Shown here: positions 33,601 to 45,519 of the stretch, in pieces
Position numbering within the stretch: the first letter of the stretch is position 1
How the letters are laid out: each line of letters opens with the position of its first letter
Assembly (NCBI GenBank): GCA_963693365.1
Contig: CAVNZM010000008.1
Span: 7,812,001 to 7,876,000, forward strand
Length of the DNA: 64,000 nucleotides
From: Amoebidium appalachense
Lineage: Eukaryota > Ichthyosporea
Reading direction: 5' to 3'
The notes under the pieces: generated by a model
Told to the model about the DNA's origin: nothing
The model's database searches: none
What the model saw: only the letters and a program-made list of their open reading frames with translations
Program-made: the position numbers and the translations under genes

Positions 33601-34623
33601 AGTACTATCATACATGTACATACAGGTGTACGATATCCCGAAAATTGGGCTCCAGAAAAAAAAAATACATTCTCTCGGCAAATCTTCTCTTCAGTGAATC
33701 AACTCGACTCAGGTACGTATATACACCAAGGCTTACAAAAAAGTGTATAATAATAAAAAAAAAGTAGGAAAGTACATAGATTGTCTCTTGTCAACTTGGG
33801 CCTTGAAAATCGTGGGGTTGTTACGGGGAATGTTAGCTATCGACCAGGGTGTGAAATGTTTTATAGTGCCATTTAGCAACCTTCCCCCTACAAAACGTTT
33901 TTAGGGGTATATATATTATATATGTAAATATATATACATATATATATGTTTCCTGTACTATAGCAATAGGATTCATGATATACCTAACCTCCGAAAATTA
34001 GAGAAAATGAGTAATATACGCTCGAGCTCTGCTCGACTCGTCCACCGTACGTACGCTTGACTCGATCCATATTGGTCATCTCGCATTCTTGTTCGTGGAC
34101 CCACCAAGTTCTTAAATGTGGACGGGCATGTTTAAAGACTGCATGCACAGTCTCATGTTGTTTACGCAGTCAGCACAGCTAGAGACGCGAACAACCACAT
34201 CCCCACCTAGGCCTTCGCGAATTTGTGCTCTGTGTTCATTGTTCCAAGACTCCGAAGGTGGTGGCCACAGCGTTAAATTAGTGAATCACGAAGAAAAAGG
34301 GATAAAAATCGAACAAAGTCTCTGTTAACGTTGCTAGCTGAATGAGCATGTCACGAAACGTTTCATCCAACACTCAGTGTCACATGATATCACCTGCAAG
34401 TACTAGTCAGGGTACACACATGTGCACATGCCGTGGTAGTTTTTTCTAGCTAGAGGAAAACGTTACCGTAACACTTCTTTCCCAACCCCATTAGTGACAA
34501 TCACACTGAGTAACGTGAAGTTAATATTATTTAATCTAGGTAACTTTCACTGAAAATACGTATACCTTCATTCATGACTAGTTAGCTGACACATGATTGC
34601 ACACATCGCTCCCTTCGCAAAGA

Positions 34624-36216
34624 ATGGTCACATCCCCCACATCGAGCGGAGCAACACACGGAACTTCTCTGTGGATACCTTCTGCACAACCCCTAACTGC
34701 CAACAACTCACTGCCATTCCCTCTGGATTCGTGCAATCCGAATATTAACACAACAGCAACACCCCGCCACAGTGACGTCGCTGCGCAAATTTTCACCAAT
34801 CAAACCCCAACCCCAGCAACATATCATATGACAATGGGTGGAGCCACAGGCCTTCTAGCACTCTCAGATCCCTCATTCGAAATTTCGAATTTCTTGACAA
34901 GCTTAAATACGTCGAGCGGCGTGTATTCGGATACGCCCTCTGCGACTCTGACTCTCCCAACCATGCGCAGATATTCCACCACCAGTTCTCTCGCCGATGC
35001 GAAAAAAACACCATCCTTTTCCTCTCTTTCTTCTTTCGTTTCTCCTACGCAAATCGCCATGACGACCGATAATGCCCCGGACGACGTGCGCCCGGCAGTA
35101 AAGAGGAAAATCTCGGGGAGTGGCGAGGCGTGCCCACACGCCGAAGGAAACACAGCGAAGCGAACGCGTAAGGATTCGAAAAGCTCCGTGGTAGAGCAAA
35201 GGGTTTACGGCATGTGCGAAATCCCGTCCCCGCCCCTCTCGCCGTGCGCCGAGGAATCAAACGAAGACGAGTCGTCGAAAAAATCGAATGTGGCAGCAGA
35301 GGGGAAAAAGAGCACGTACAACGTGACGAAGGAACAGCAGTGTCCGATTTGCGAGAAGAAATATTCCGGGATAAGGAGTCTGCGCAACCACCTCCGCAAA
35401 TACCACCAAAAACACCGGAATTGCAACCCAAATCCCCTTATCCTCGCACCTTTTCCCAAGCCGCGGCCCGTTATGGTAAGCACCTTATACAGCGGGACAC
35501 GTAGCGACCGCACGCCGGCTACCCCCAACTCCGCTCAAACCCCCCTCCATACAAAAACTTTCATTTTTCCGCCAACCAAAATGGAGCAACCCACGTGCGG
35601 CAGCAACCTCAATGTTTCCGAATTTTCAAACCCCCCCAGCTTTGGGGAACACAGCGAATCGGAGTGGGGCCAAACCGTTTTCAGCGGCACAAACCAAAGC
35701 CCGCACACTTCCGTCATGTCAAACCCCCCGAGTTTTTGGGATGCGACCGAAAATTGGAGGAAAAATTCCGGAAACCTGAGCGCTACGTCCAGCCGTCAAT
35801 CTTCGACCGTACATAGCGCAGATTTGAATTACCTGCAAGATCTGCCGCAAATCGCCCAATCCGCACCTTCCAATGCTCTGGACGAGCACCTGATTTTCAA
35901 TTTCCCGGGGCAGGGGGATTCTTTACCTCTAAACCCCACCCAGTTTGAGCAAAATGGCCCTGGAAGTCTTGCTCTGTCCACTTCCAACCCTGTTCTCCCA
36001 AATTTCAGCTCGGCGAGCGAAATTTGGCCACTGTCTAAATTTCCATCGCACCAATTTTCCCCGTTGACCACTCCGGTTTTCCCTACGACTTCGTCCGTTT
36101 ACTCTCCAAATACACCCACCGTGCCTTCTAATGGGTGTGATTTGGATTTAATGAACAGCATTGATTGGATGCTGCTGGTTGCAAAGAATCTCGAGGACAA
36201 GAGGTATAATTTATAA
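34624..36216 (+). CDS. Single C2H2 zinc-finger protein, paralog 1 (530 residues, intronless)
   Basis: Start chosen at ATG 34624 (AAAGAATGG context); the frame is open a little further upstream but without another ATG. A single C2H2 finger, CPICEKKYSGIRSLRNHLRK (CX2CX12HX4H), sits at about residues 240-264. It is preceded by a basic patch AKRTRKDSK that may be a nuclear signal and an acidic stretch. The rest is Ser/Thr/Pro/Asn-rich, likely disordered. The C-terminal motif DLDLMNSIDWMLLVA (about 506-520) is shared with the paralog at 47665. Likely a nucleic-acid-binding, probably transcriptional, protein; the single finger makes DNA specificity uncertain. An out-of-frame ATG at 34593 overlaps the start and could act as an upstream ORF if transcribed. 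ATTAAA follows the stop and AATAAA lies at 36534-36539. Confidence 0.88.
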   Translation: MVTSPTSSGATHGTSLWIPSAQPLTANNSLPFPLDSCNPNINTTATPRHSDVAAQIFTNQTPTPATYHMTMGGATGLLALSDPSFEISNFLTSLNTSSGVYSDTPSATLTLPTMRRYSTTSSLADAKKTPSFSSLSSFVSPTQIAMTTDNAPDDVRPAVKRKISGSGEACPHAEGNTAKRTRKDSKSSVVEQRVYGMCEIPSPPLSPCAEESNEDESSKKSNVAAEGKKSTYNVTKEQQCPICEKKYSGIRSLRNHLRKYHQKHRNCNPNPLILAPFPKPRPVMVSTLYSGTRSDRTPATPNSAQTPLHTKTFIFPPTKMEQPTCGSNLNVSEFSNPPSFGEHSESEWGQTVFSGTNQSPHTSVMSNPPSFWDATENWRKNSGNLSATSSRQSSTVHSADLNYLQDLPQIAQSAPSNALDEHLIFNFPGQGDSLPLNPTQFEQNGPGSLALSTSNPVLPNFSSASEIWPLSKFPSHQFSPLTTPVFPTTSSVYSPNTPTVPSNGCDLDLMNSIDWMLLVAKNLEDKRYNL

Positions 36217-36330
36217 AGGGTTAAAATTAAAGCTTTCATCTTCTCCTGCAGAGTCATTTTCGACAGTTTTGACTACAGTGGCATCACGGTGACTTAAGGG
36301 GGCATGCATTGCACATGCACGTATTAAATA

Positions 36331-36600
36331 CGGTGATATTGTATGTTGCCGCGGCGGTAATAATTTTATGGCATAAGACTTACTAGATATAAGTGAATAT
36401 TGCATCTAATCAGTACTACGCCGTGGTGGTACTTTATCATAAACCGTTACTAATTCATTAGAAGGAATGCTAAAAAACGGCAATATTGTATGTTGTTGTG
36501 GTGAAACTTTTAATCACCAACTAAATAACTTAAAATAAAGTAAACACGGCAATATTGTATGTTGTCCGTGGTAATTCTTTCAATTACCAACTATTTTTGA
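36331..36600 (+). repeat. Three-copy repeat downstream of zinc-finger paralog 1
   Basis: CGGYRATATTGTATGTTG followed by a GTGGT-rich and ACCAACTA part occurs at about 36331, 36477 and 36546. It lies in the probable 3' UTR or just beyond it. Confidence 0.75.
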
Positions 36601-37466
36601 GTCACTGGCTTAAACAAAATTAATCCCCTCCCTCCCCCCCACCCCCCCGGGCTTTGGGAAAAGGGGAACAAAACCCCCCTTCCCCCCCTGTCATCGAATA
36701 GGCCAGATTTTTCCACCTCTCGAAAACTCTGTTGGTGGTTTTTTTTTTCAGTACAGCGTAACCGGCCCCTAGATCAACAGAGCCTGCGGCAATGAACACG
36801 CTAGAACACGCTAGAACAAGTGCCCCTATCTTTATGTCAAAAATTACACCGTTCGTTTTGCCATGTATGTTCTCAATCTGGAAAGTAGGTGTGTAGGTCT
36901 TGCTGCCGCAGTTACGGCAGGAAAAAAAAAAAAAAAAAAAAAAGGGAACGTTTAAAAAAGCAGACAGTTACTGTATGACACACAGACAACCACACGTACG
37001 TTACTTGTGCACGTGCAAACACGTACACACATACAGATACAGGAACACACACACACAGACACACACATACAGACAAACACATCCAGAAACACGCACACAC
37101 AGAGACACCGTGGCACACGCATGCATGCACACACATATGCAGACGCACACAGCGCGCACACGCGCACGCACACACATACACATGCCCGCGCCCGTGTGTG
37201 CTCAAGTGAATGCACATGTACACGCCCTCGTGTGCCGGCACATAAAAACACATTCACACACACACACACACACACACAAACATACAGGTCACACATAGAT
37301 GTACATGTGTCAGCAAGATACAAGTCATACCAAGACAAAACCGTAGCCACGTACAGCCCCTGCCCCCCCCCCCCCGGCCCCCCTCCCCTACCCTCCCCCC
37401 CCCCCCCCCCCCCCCCCACCAGACATCCCCAAATACGTAAAAACACACACCCACATGTCACACGAA

Positions 37467-37515
<49 letters not shown>

Positions 37516-37992
37516 AAAAAAAAAAACAGAGCCTGTGGAAAACTTGAAACAGCCTATAAAATTTCACGAGAAAACGACCTGGTCTCCCCGGCACTCCCCC
37601 CCCCCCCCCCCCCCCCCCCAATTGATGATGTGATTTTCGTTACAACTAACTCGATTAACTCATTGGTGATGAATTGTTATTATAATATTCAAAACTATAA
37701 GTAGTGGCGGTACACCAATCATGATCACCAAATATAACCACATCCCGGGCAACACAGTGACAAGTTCGACAAGCTGACTTCAGCGGTGGCTTTTCGTTTA
37801 CTTGGTCTCTCTTTTGCTTTTTTGTGTTTGTTTGGTTGTTGTTGTTGTATTTTTTTCGGTTCGTGTGTGTGTGTGTTTTTTTTTTTTTTTTTTTTTTCTT
37901 TTGTGGGGGGGGGGGGAGGGGTTTGTTTGGTTGTTGTTGTTGTATCTTTTTCGGTGTGTGTGTGCGTTGTTGTTTTGTTTTGTTTTTTTTTC

Positions 37993-38025
<33 letters not shown>

Positions 38026-38114
38026 GGGGGGGAGGATCCGAGGGCGGGGAGGGGGAGGGGAGGGGGAGAGGAGTGGGAGGGGATTCAGGGGAGGACAGCT
38101 GTGGAGGACGGAGA

Positions 38115-38149
<35 letters not shown>

Positions 38150-38761
38150 GAAGTAGTGTGGAGCTTCACTGAGTAGTTTGTTGAGTCAAGGCTTTTGGGC
38201 AGGTGAGGGGGGGGGCTCCAGGAGGGGGGAGGGGAGGGGGGGGGGGGGGGGGGGGGGGGGGTTGAGGGGGGGGGGGGGGTATGAGGGGGGGGGGGGGGGG
38301 GTTAGGTGAAGGTGCTGAATTTGAAACGTTTAACACAATTTTTTAAAGTACATGGCATGGAGATCTGTGATCCTCCCCCCCCCCCCCCCCCCCCCTCCCC
38401 CTTCCCTCCCTCCCCCCCCTCCCCCCCCCCCTACCCCGTCAGTGCATGGCTGCACAAGAGTGTGAATTCTTCCCCTATCGCACACCTTTTCGCCAGACAT
38501 TTATGCTTATTATAGCTATCCCCACCCCCCCCCCCACCCCCTCCCATCTCCCCCCTTCCCCCCTGCTTCCCCCATTAGTCTCTCACATCCACCCACCCAT
38601 GCAGTCAGCCACCCACATACTCACATATTCACGATAGCGATGAAACCGTGATATGTTCGACGGAGAATTGCATCCCTTCCACCCCCCCCCCCCCCCCCCC
38701 CCTCCACTCCCACCCAATCACTCCATCTTCACCGCAGCCCCCACCACCCCACTCAACCACC

Positions 38762-38900
<139 letters not shown>

Positions 38901-39390
38901 CTCTCCCCCCCCCCCTCCCCTCCCCTCCCCTCCCCCCCCCCCCCTCCCCCCTTCGTCCCCTCCCCTCCCCCCCTCCCCTTCGTCCCCTCCCCCCCCCCCC
39001 CCCCCCTCCCCCCCCCAAAAAAGGAGAAAATTAAGAAAAGTGAAAAAAGGTAAGGGAAGCCTTTTTCAAAGGCCTTGATTAAGAACAACTTTTAAAACTG
39101 CTAAATAAGGAGGCATGCATGGTACCTTCCATAGCCCCTGCAACCAAGTTGCCTCCTCCCCCCCCCCCCCCCCCCCCTCCCCCCCCTTCTCCCCCCCCCC
39201 CCCCCCCCCCCCCACCTCAGGCCTTAAACATGCACACACACTTGCACACACTTCTGTCCCAGGCTGCCGTGACACAACAAACCGTTGACTTATTAACTGT
39301 CCGTTTGAATCCTTTCGCACATTTAACCCAAGATGTTTTCTTCATTGAAGTTCCGAGAGGCTACCACATTGTCATGAGCTACAACCCCCC

Positions 39391-39442
<52 letters not shown>

Positions 39443-39631
39443 AAACACAATGCCATTTCATGTATCCTCCCCCTTCCCCGGTGTCTGCCCCCTTTCCACC
39501 TCCCCCCCCCCCCCCCCCCCCTCCCCCCCCCCCCACACACACACACCGCGGCATCATGAAGCCTGACCATGAAACGATAAGTATTATTAGGCTTTTTTGA
39601 TTTTGAAACGGGGAGGGGGGTAGTAGTAAGT

Positions 39632-39664
<33 letters not shown>

Positions 39665-40305
39665 CCACCACCCCTCCGCTGGCTGGGGAAGGAGGGGGGA
39701 GGCGGGGGGGGGAGGACCCACCACCACCCCGGGGGGGGGGGGGGGGGGGGAGGGAGGGGGGAGGAGGGAGCTACCCAAACATGACTAATATATATACGAT
39801 ATATTGGACACCAACTTGAGAACATAATGGCAATGGCACCTTCTCTACATCCATTAATTGGTATCAATTATCAGGCCCTGGGTCACATTGGACCTGCTTA
39901 CTAGCTAGGCATCCCCTCCCTGCCTCCCCCCTCCCTCCCCTCTCTACGCCCCTTAAGATCTCATACGGAGTTCGCAATGACTGGTTGTTCATGACCACTG
40001 ATATTCTCGACAATGTACAGTTACAAGCACCCTTGCACACGCAGGCACACACACGTGCGCGCACGCTCTCCAATTTAAATACGCTGATGATCACAGACTG
40101 CCGTAGGGCAATTATTATGTTATTCTCTGTGGTGGGCACATAATGATGCGCGCGCGCAAACGTGGCACACCAGATCTGAATTCCTTTTTTCCTCTCTAAC
40201 GGCTTCCCCTTATTCCTCCCCCCCCCCCCCCCCCTCCCCCCCCCACCACCACCACCATCACACCACCACCACCACCACCGCGCCCTCTTTTTCGCTCTTT
40301 ATCTA

Positions 40306-40306
<1 letters not shown>

Positions 40307-40368
<62 letters not shown>
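40307..40368 (+). repeat. Poly-C run of about 60 bases
   Basis: Uninterrupted C homopolymer; the true length is likely unreliable in any assembly. Confidence 0.9.
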
Positions 40369-40369
<1 letters not shown>

Positions 40370-41106
40370 TTATTTGTCTGATGCAATTTCATCCATGCAT
40401 CATGCGCCATCATGCATGCTCATCATTTGCAATTGAACAACAGAAACGTTAACACAAACAGTCACACACACACACATATTATTGGCAATTCAGACACACA
40501 TGCCACGGAAGGAACCTGCGCGTGTGCAAATTTGTGCCAGAAATTTTGGGAGTACTCTCAATCACTTACACACACACCGTGACACAACACACGCACACAT
40601 ATACACACAAACGCACACACAGGCAAACACGCACTGAGACACACATGCACAGTGACACCCACACGTGCGCACACAACCTCTTTTCTAGCACACACGTGAA
40701 ATGCCATGTAATTTTGCACATGCTAAGCGCATTGCGTCCACACAGCTTGCAAATGTGGCACGACGTTTACTCACACACCCAGGCCACCACAGTGATTAGC
40801 AGTGCCGAATGCCCACCCACCTTAAGGACACATGCACACACGGTCCCACGTCTACACCGCACAAAAATTGCAAACGCACATTCCCAGTGACATGTTGTGC
40901 ATGATAGATTTGCCCTAACTTTGTCGGAGTTCGAAGTGCTGGTTAAAAGTTAACGAAGGGAAGAAGACTTACTACAAAGTTAATGTTGGTGATGGTGGTG
41001 GATGAGAGGGGGGAGGGGGGGGGGGGGGGGGGGAGGGCGAGCCTCCCAGAGCTTGAGAGGGTACGCAGCCACGGCCGGCGCGGAGGGTCCCGTTGGATTC
41101 CCCGCG

Positions 41107-41141
<35 letters not shown>

Positions 41142-41639
41142 ACTAAAGAGTTGGGTCCCCCCTTCCCCCTGGGGGGGGGGGGGGGGGGGGGGACCCACCA
41201 TTGGTGGTCAGCTTAGGGAGGGGGGGGAGGGGGGGGGGGGGACCCACCACCCGGGGGGCCCTCAATACTTAGTACTCCCCACCCCCCCATTTCACAATTC
41301 GAAAATGCCTAACCTAGAACAAGTTGCAGTTCACTGTGACTACGGTAGAGATCTAGGGGTTCTAAGTTGGCAGTACCTCGTAATTCTCAAATTAACGGAT
41401 GGTATTTCCGGACATTTTCTATGTGGTGAATACTGCAGCATGCACGCCATCCACACCGTATGGCCGAAAATATCCCGCATCATGCACCAGAATGGGTTGG
41501 TTAATTTTTTTATTTATTATAATGACTTTATGGACATGCTCAGCAAAATAGAAGCCATCGCGATATCACCGATATCTCGGAGAAGAAAATACAAAAGTTC
41601 ACACTCTCGGATACGGAGGAGATAACGACTTAAATAATC

Positions 41640-43860
41640 ATACACCCTAGAAAACTCGTTATTAACATACCGTGGTTCAACAGATAGTCAATAGACGTAA
41701 TATCAGGATTATCTAAATAAGCCAGTCTTCTAATTTCTAGCGGCCCCGGGAATAATCTGAGATAAATAAATACTTCTATCTAAGTGTTTACGAGAAAAAG
41801 GTTCTGCACAAAAGTGGCACAAACATTTATGGAAACAAAGGTTACAGCGCCAAAAAAAACATTTCCAAGCTATATCATGATCACAAGGTCCTGGAGGGGT
41901 TAGAATTGCAAAATCGGTAAGTGTGGTATGTTTACGAGAGGAAGGATAAATATAAGTAGCTAATTTACACAACGATTGTAAAGAAAATACTAGTAGACGA
42001 GTATCTAATATAAAAAGAAGCACAGCCTCAAGTGCCCTACCATGATACTCTTAATCACAACGATGAAGCAAAGGATATTGAGTATGAAACCAAGTAACAT
42101 ACTCACTGATAACTAGTAGAAGAGAAAAATAAAGGAGATAAGTATTTAAAAGGATATCTCGGAATGGGAGAGAGCCTCATTGGGGATAGGACATTTCGCA
42201 CGAACATTAGAAATGCCGGGAACAGGTGCTACTTAGTAAAGATTGGGAAAGAATTGCAACGAAGGATGATAAGAAGGAAGCCTAACCAAATGAAAACAAA
42301 AGCGAAGTTCTTCATTCATACGCTGGCGCGCCGGAGGGAGACCAAAAACACTCAGCAAGGAACCGCCAAAGGATGCCTACGCGAGGTTCGAGAAATAAAC
42401 TGGATGAATTCACGCTGAAAGGAATCGAATTCCGGAAGAGCCGCGCGCTGTTGCCGTGGAGGGGCACACAAGAGTAACGGGAGGCCATATTCGAAACATG
42501 GACGAAGAAAAACTTTATAAAGAGTGAGCAAATTGGCAGGATGAATATTAGAGATATTTGCGAATATTCCTTGATAGATATGTAAGCGACCACGCGCACG
42601 AGAAATGCACGAAGTCAAAAGGCACTCAAACCAGATACCCTTAGAGGTGAAAGGAATACCTAAATAGTCATAGGAGGACACGATTGGGATAGGTTGATTG
42701 TTCAGAGTGTAGTGTGCATTGGAAGAAAAGGTGCCGCATTTATCTATCCCAATTTTCATGAAATTTCGGAAACACCAGTCATCTACTCGAGAAAGCATGT
42801 TATTCATGATAGAAGGATCGTGAGTGACTAAGACAATTATATCATCAGCGAAAAAAAGGCCGGAGACACAAGAGTTGCCGGCAAATGGAAATTGTTGAAT
42901 TTCTACCGCTAAGTCGTCAATAAAGACATCAAAGAGAAGGGGACTCAAACGTGAGCCCTGTAAAAGGCCTCGAGTACGATTGATTCCGTTACTCAGTGCC
43001 CCATTCACAACGGCAGCCCCATGGGTGTGGTCAAATAACGCCTGAAGTAGCCGGCGACCAAAGGAAAGAGGTAGCCCTCGAGAGGCCAACTGGTGCCACA
43101 GCAAATTCGTTGGAACCGTGTCATAGGCATTCTTAAGGTCGATAAAGCATACCTCGCGACATCCAGAACGAATAGTGTCGTGTAATAGAAGAGCATGAGT
43201 ATAGCACGAATAAGCACGCCGAAATCCACCCTGAATGTTGCTCAACCGGAAGACACTCTATAAGGTCTCATGTTTGTGGAAGGCACGCAATATGCAGGAC
43301 TCGAATAGGCGACGAAATATGTTAGTTAAGGTGACTGGCCGGAAGGAAGAAATCGGACCAGTAGAGACCTTCTTGAGGACGGGATTTATGATGGTGTCAT
43401 CCCACGACAAAGGAATGAATCCCAACTCATAGAAGGCACTGAGAAAAACTCGCGCAAAGGGGGGCGGAGGCGGCGTATTCCCGCCTTTGGTAATAACGGG
43501 CGGAGGGCACAATGCCTTAAGAAGCGCGGGTGGAAGGACATCCGGACCACAAGCCTTCTTGGGTTTTAGGGCAGAAATAGCACGTTGAATGTGTGCAACA
43601 TTAAAATAGCTCAAATATTCGCCTGGAAAGGAACTCTTGAACGGAATCAATCGGCCAGGAAGGTGGTGTGGAGAGTAAAGAATACGAAGGGTGCGTGGAA
43701 GGAGCAGAATTAAGGTGGAAAAATTCGGAATAATAGTCATCTGTGATTCATGTTTTTCCCAGCTCCGATGATGCAGGGTTAAAGCTGAAAGGAAAGAAGT
43801 GCTCTTTGTTCATGAAAGAAGTGGCTTTTCCGGCCATGGTGACTCGCCTTATGATCTTAA
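41640..43860 (-). mobile_element. Decayed non-LTR (LINE) retrotransposon with reverse transcriptase
   Basis: Minus-strand RT coding spans about 43740 to 42352. Order of motifs: KPKKACGPDVLPPALL, FRPVTLTNIFRRLFE, NIQGGFRRAYSCYTH, VCFIDLKNAYDTVP, GLLQGSRLSPLLFDVFIDDL, FFADDIIVLV (catalytic ADD, about 42843-42851) and SYDYLGIPF. The frame is interrupted by one TAG at 43258-43260 in the finger region. Upstream of 43740 the likely continuation is in other frames, so frameshifts exist. Downstream (41730-42023) a Cys/His-rich frame may be the C-terminal zinc knuckle. No endonuclease domain was found. It lies between the two zinc-finger paralogs, in reverse orientation to them. Confidence 0.88.
43258..43260 (-). 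pseudogene. In-frame stop in the LINE reverse transcriptase
   Basis: TAG lies in the same frame as the coding sequence on both sides (15 bases before the 42352-43245 frame). It separates the ILRAFHKHETL side from the NIQGGF side and inactivates the ORF. Confidence 0.85.
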
Positions 43861-44328
43861 GGTAGAGCCAGGATAAGGGACAGCGACTGAGAAGCTATCC
43901 ACTACCTGAGCTACGAAGTGACCTAAGGCTCGAGTAATAATCATTATCGAACGTTTGGGATGATTTTAAACCATCCACACAACCGAATAACTCACAATCG
44001 AAAAAAACGAATTTGCGGAAGAATTCCTAAAAAGGAAAACACCTAAAAAAGGAAACCACCCACTTCTACGAAACAAAAGCCAAGCACAGTGACGAAGCGA
44101 ACAATTTGCACACACATTCTGCATATGAAAATGAAAACACAGAAGAATGCTGCATGAATTTGTGTTTTGGCAAATAAAGAAGTGCTCATAGACGTGCGTC
44201 AACTCTATTCCACCGTCCTTGCTCTGTTCTGTCCAGCAGCTCGGCATACACAAGAATTCTCGCTGAAGGTTGTTTATCGCCTCTCAGCCTGGTGGTTTGC
44301 TTGTCTAACGACACCACCAGGCTCCCGA

Positions 44329-44340
44329 CAAGGGGGGGAG
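44329..44340 (+). other. Candidate polypurine tract
   Basis: ACAAGGGGGGGAG ends exactly one base before the TGTAAACA that opens the candidate LTR, the position expected for the plus-strand primer of an LTR retrotransposon. Confidence 0.5.
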
Positions 44341-44848
44341 TGTAAACAACTGTACACATGAACTGTACATGTTTACTAAAGAATGTGAACTGATAGCACA
44401 CGATTCGTGCTTTGTCATGAATGTTGACCCACATATAATATATTATTAAATATTATGTCCGCGCCAATAGGAATCACCGAGTCTCTTACCTAAGAAGTGA
44501 ACCGTATATGGTTCTACCGCTGCATACCACATAAACGAAGTGAACCAATAAGATGTTTGCATAAATAGGGCGAAGGTCTGACTGGCTCGGACCGCACCAG
44601 AATCACGAATGGCATGTTGCCACCCGCGCTGGCCGCGGATGAACCAATCCTGGGCCTTGATCCGAAACCTGGGGGCTATAATAAGAAAGCCGTCCCAGTA
44701 CGGGGATCACATCAGTGAAGTCTGAGACAGACTGAGTCGGCCCATAGTAAAAGCAACCTGGCCGCGTGTGCCTTTCTACCCGTTCTCTGTCTAAATTATT
44801 TTGATTCAGTTGTACTCTGCCTTATCCTAACCAGTCCAACTGTTTACA
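44341..44848 (+). mobile_element. Candidate 3' or solo LTR (508 bases)
   Basis: Begins TGTAAACA and ends TGTTTACA, a perfect 8-base inverted TG...CA terminus. Inside are CCAAT (about 44543), a TATA-like ATAAATAG (44561-44568) and then a downstream stretch, in the order of an LTR promoter. A polypurine tract precedes it, and no primer-binding site follows it. It is therefore best read as the 3' LTR of a truncated element. Flanking bases do not show an obvious target duplication. No gag/pol coding was found upstream. Confidence 0.55.
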
Positions 44849-44915
44849 CCACCCCCCCTAGTGTCCCCCCCTCTCCCTCTACCTCTCTCTCTCTAGGTCT
44901 TTCTCTCTCTCTTCT

Positions 44916-44955
<40 letters not shown>

Positions 44956-45098
44956 TACACACACACACACACACACACTTTCTCTCTCTCTCTCTGTCTC
45001 TTCTCTCTCTCTCTTTCTCCCTCCCCCTCCCTCTCTCCCCCCTCACTGTCTCTAGCTCTTCCTCTTTCTCTCTTTCTCTCTCTGCTCTCTCTCTCTAT

Positions 45099-45136
<38 letters not shown>

Positions 45137-45453
45137 CTTCTCTCCCCGACACACACTCTCTCTCCCCCTCCCCCCCCCCCTCTCTCTTCTCACTCTCTCT
45201 CTTCTCCCCCCTTCCCCTCTATCTCCCCCCTCCCCCTCCCTCTCCCTCTTCTTTAGCTCTCCTCTCTCTCTCTCTCTCTCCCCCCCCCCCTCTCTCTCCC
45301 TCTCTCTCTCCCCCTCTCCCCCCCCCCCCCCCCTCTCTCCCTCCCCCCTCCCCCCTCCCCCCCAGGGCCTCCCTCCCTCTCGTGCGCTTTTCGGGGAAGT
45401 TAAGGGGAAGTGCAGGGAGGGGTAAGCCACCAGAAGTGACAGAGTCTGAGTGA

Positions 45454-45519
<66 letters not shown>

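Larger units (their letters stand above)
30697..34623. other. Intergenic region, no gene recognised
   Basis: Base composition returns to normal from about 31260. It contains a 95-base tandem duplication, a poly-G tract (31195-31257), a hairpin-forming repeat (33348-33474), a perfect 20-base palindrome (33581-33600) and an AT-rich TATATA patch (33908-33950). Open frames here are short and lack protein-like features. Confidence 0.6.

Noticed and set aside
41290-41625. Plus-strand frame with mixed composition (MPNLEQVAVHCDYGRD...)
   Set aside because: Could be a real exon, but no domain, start or splice support was found.
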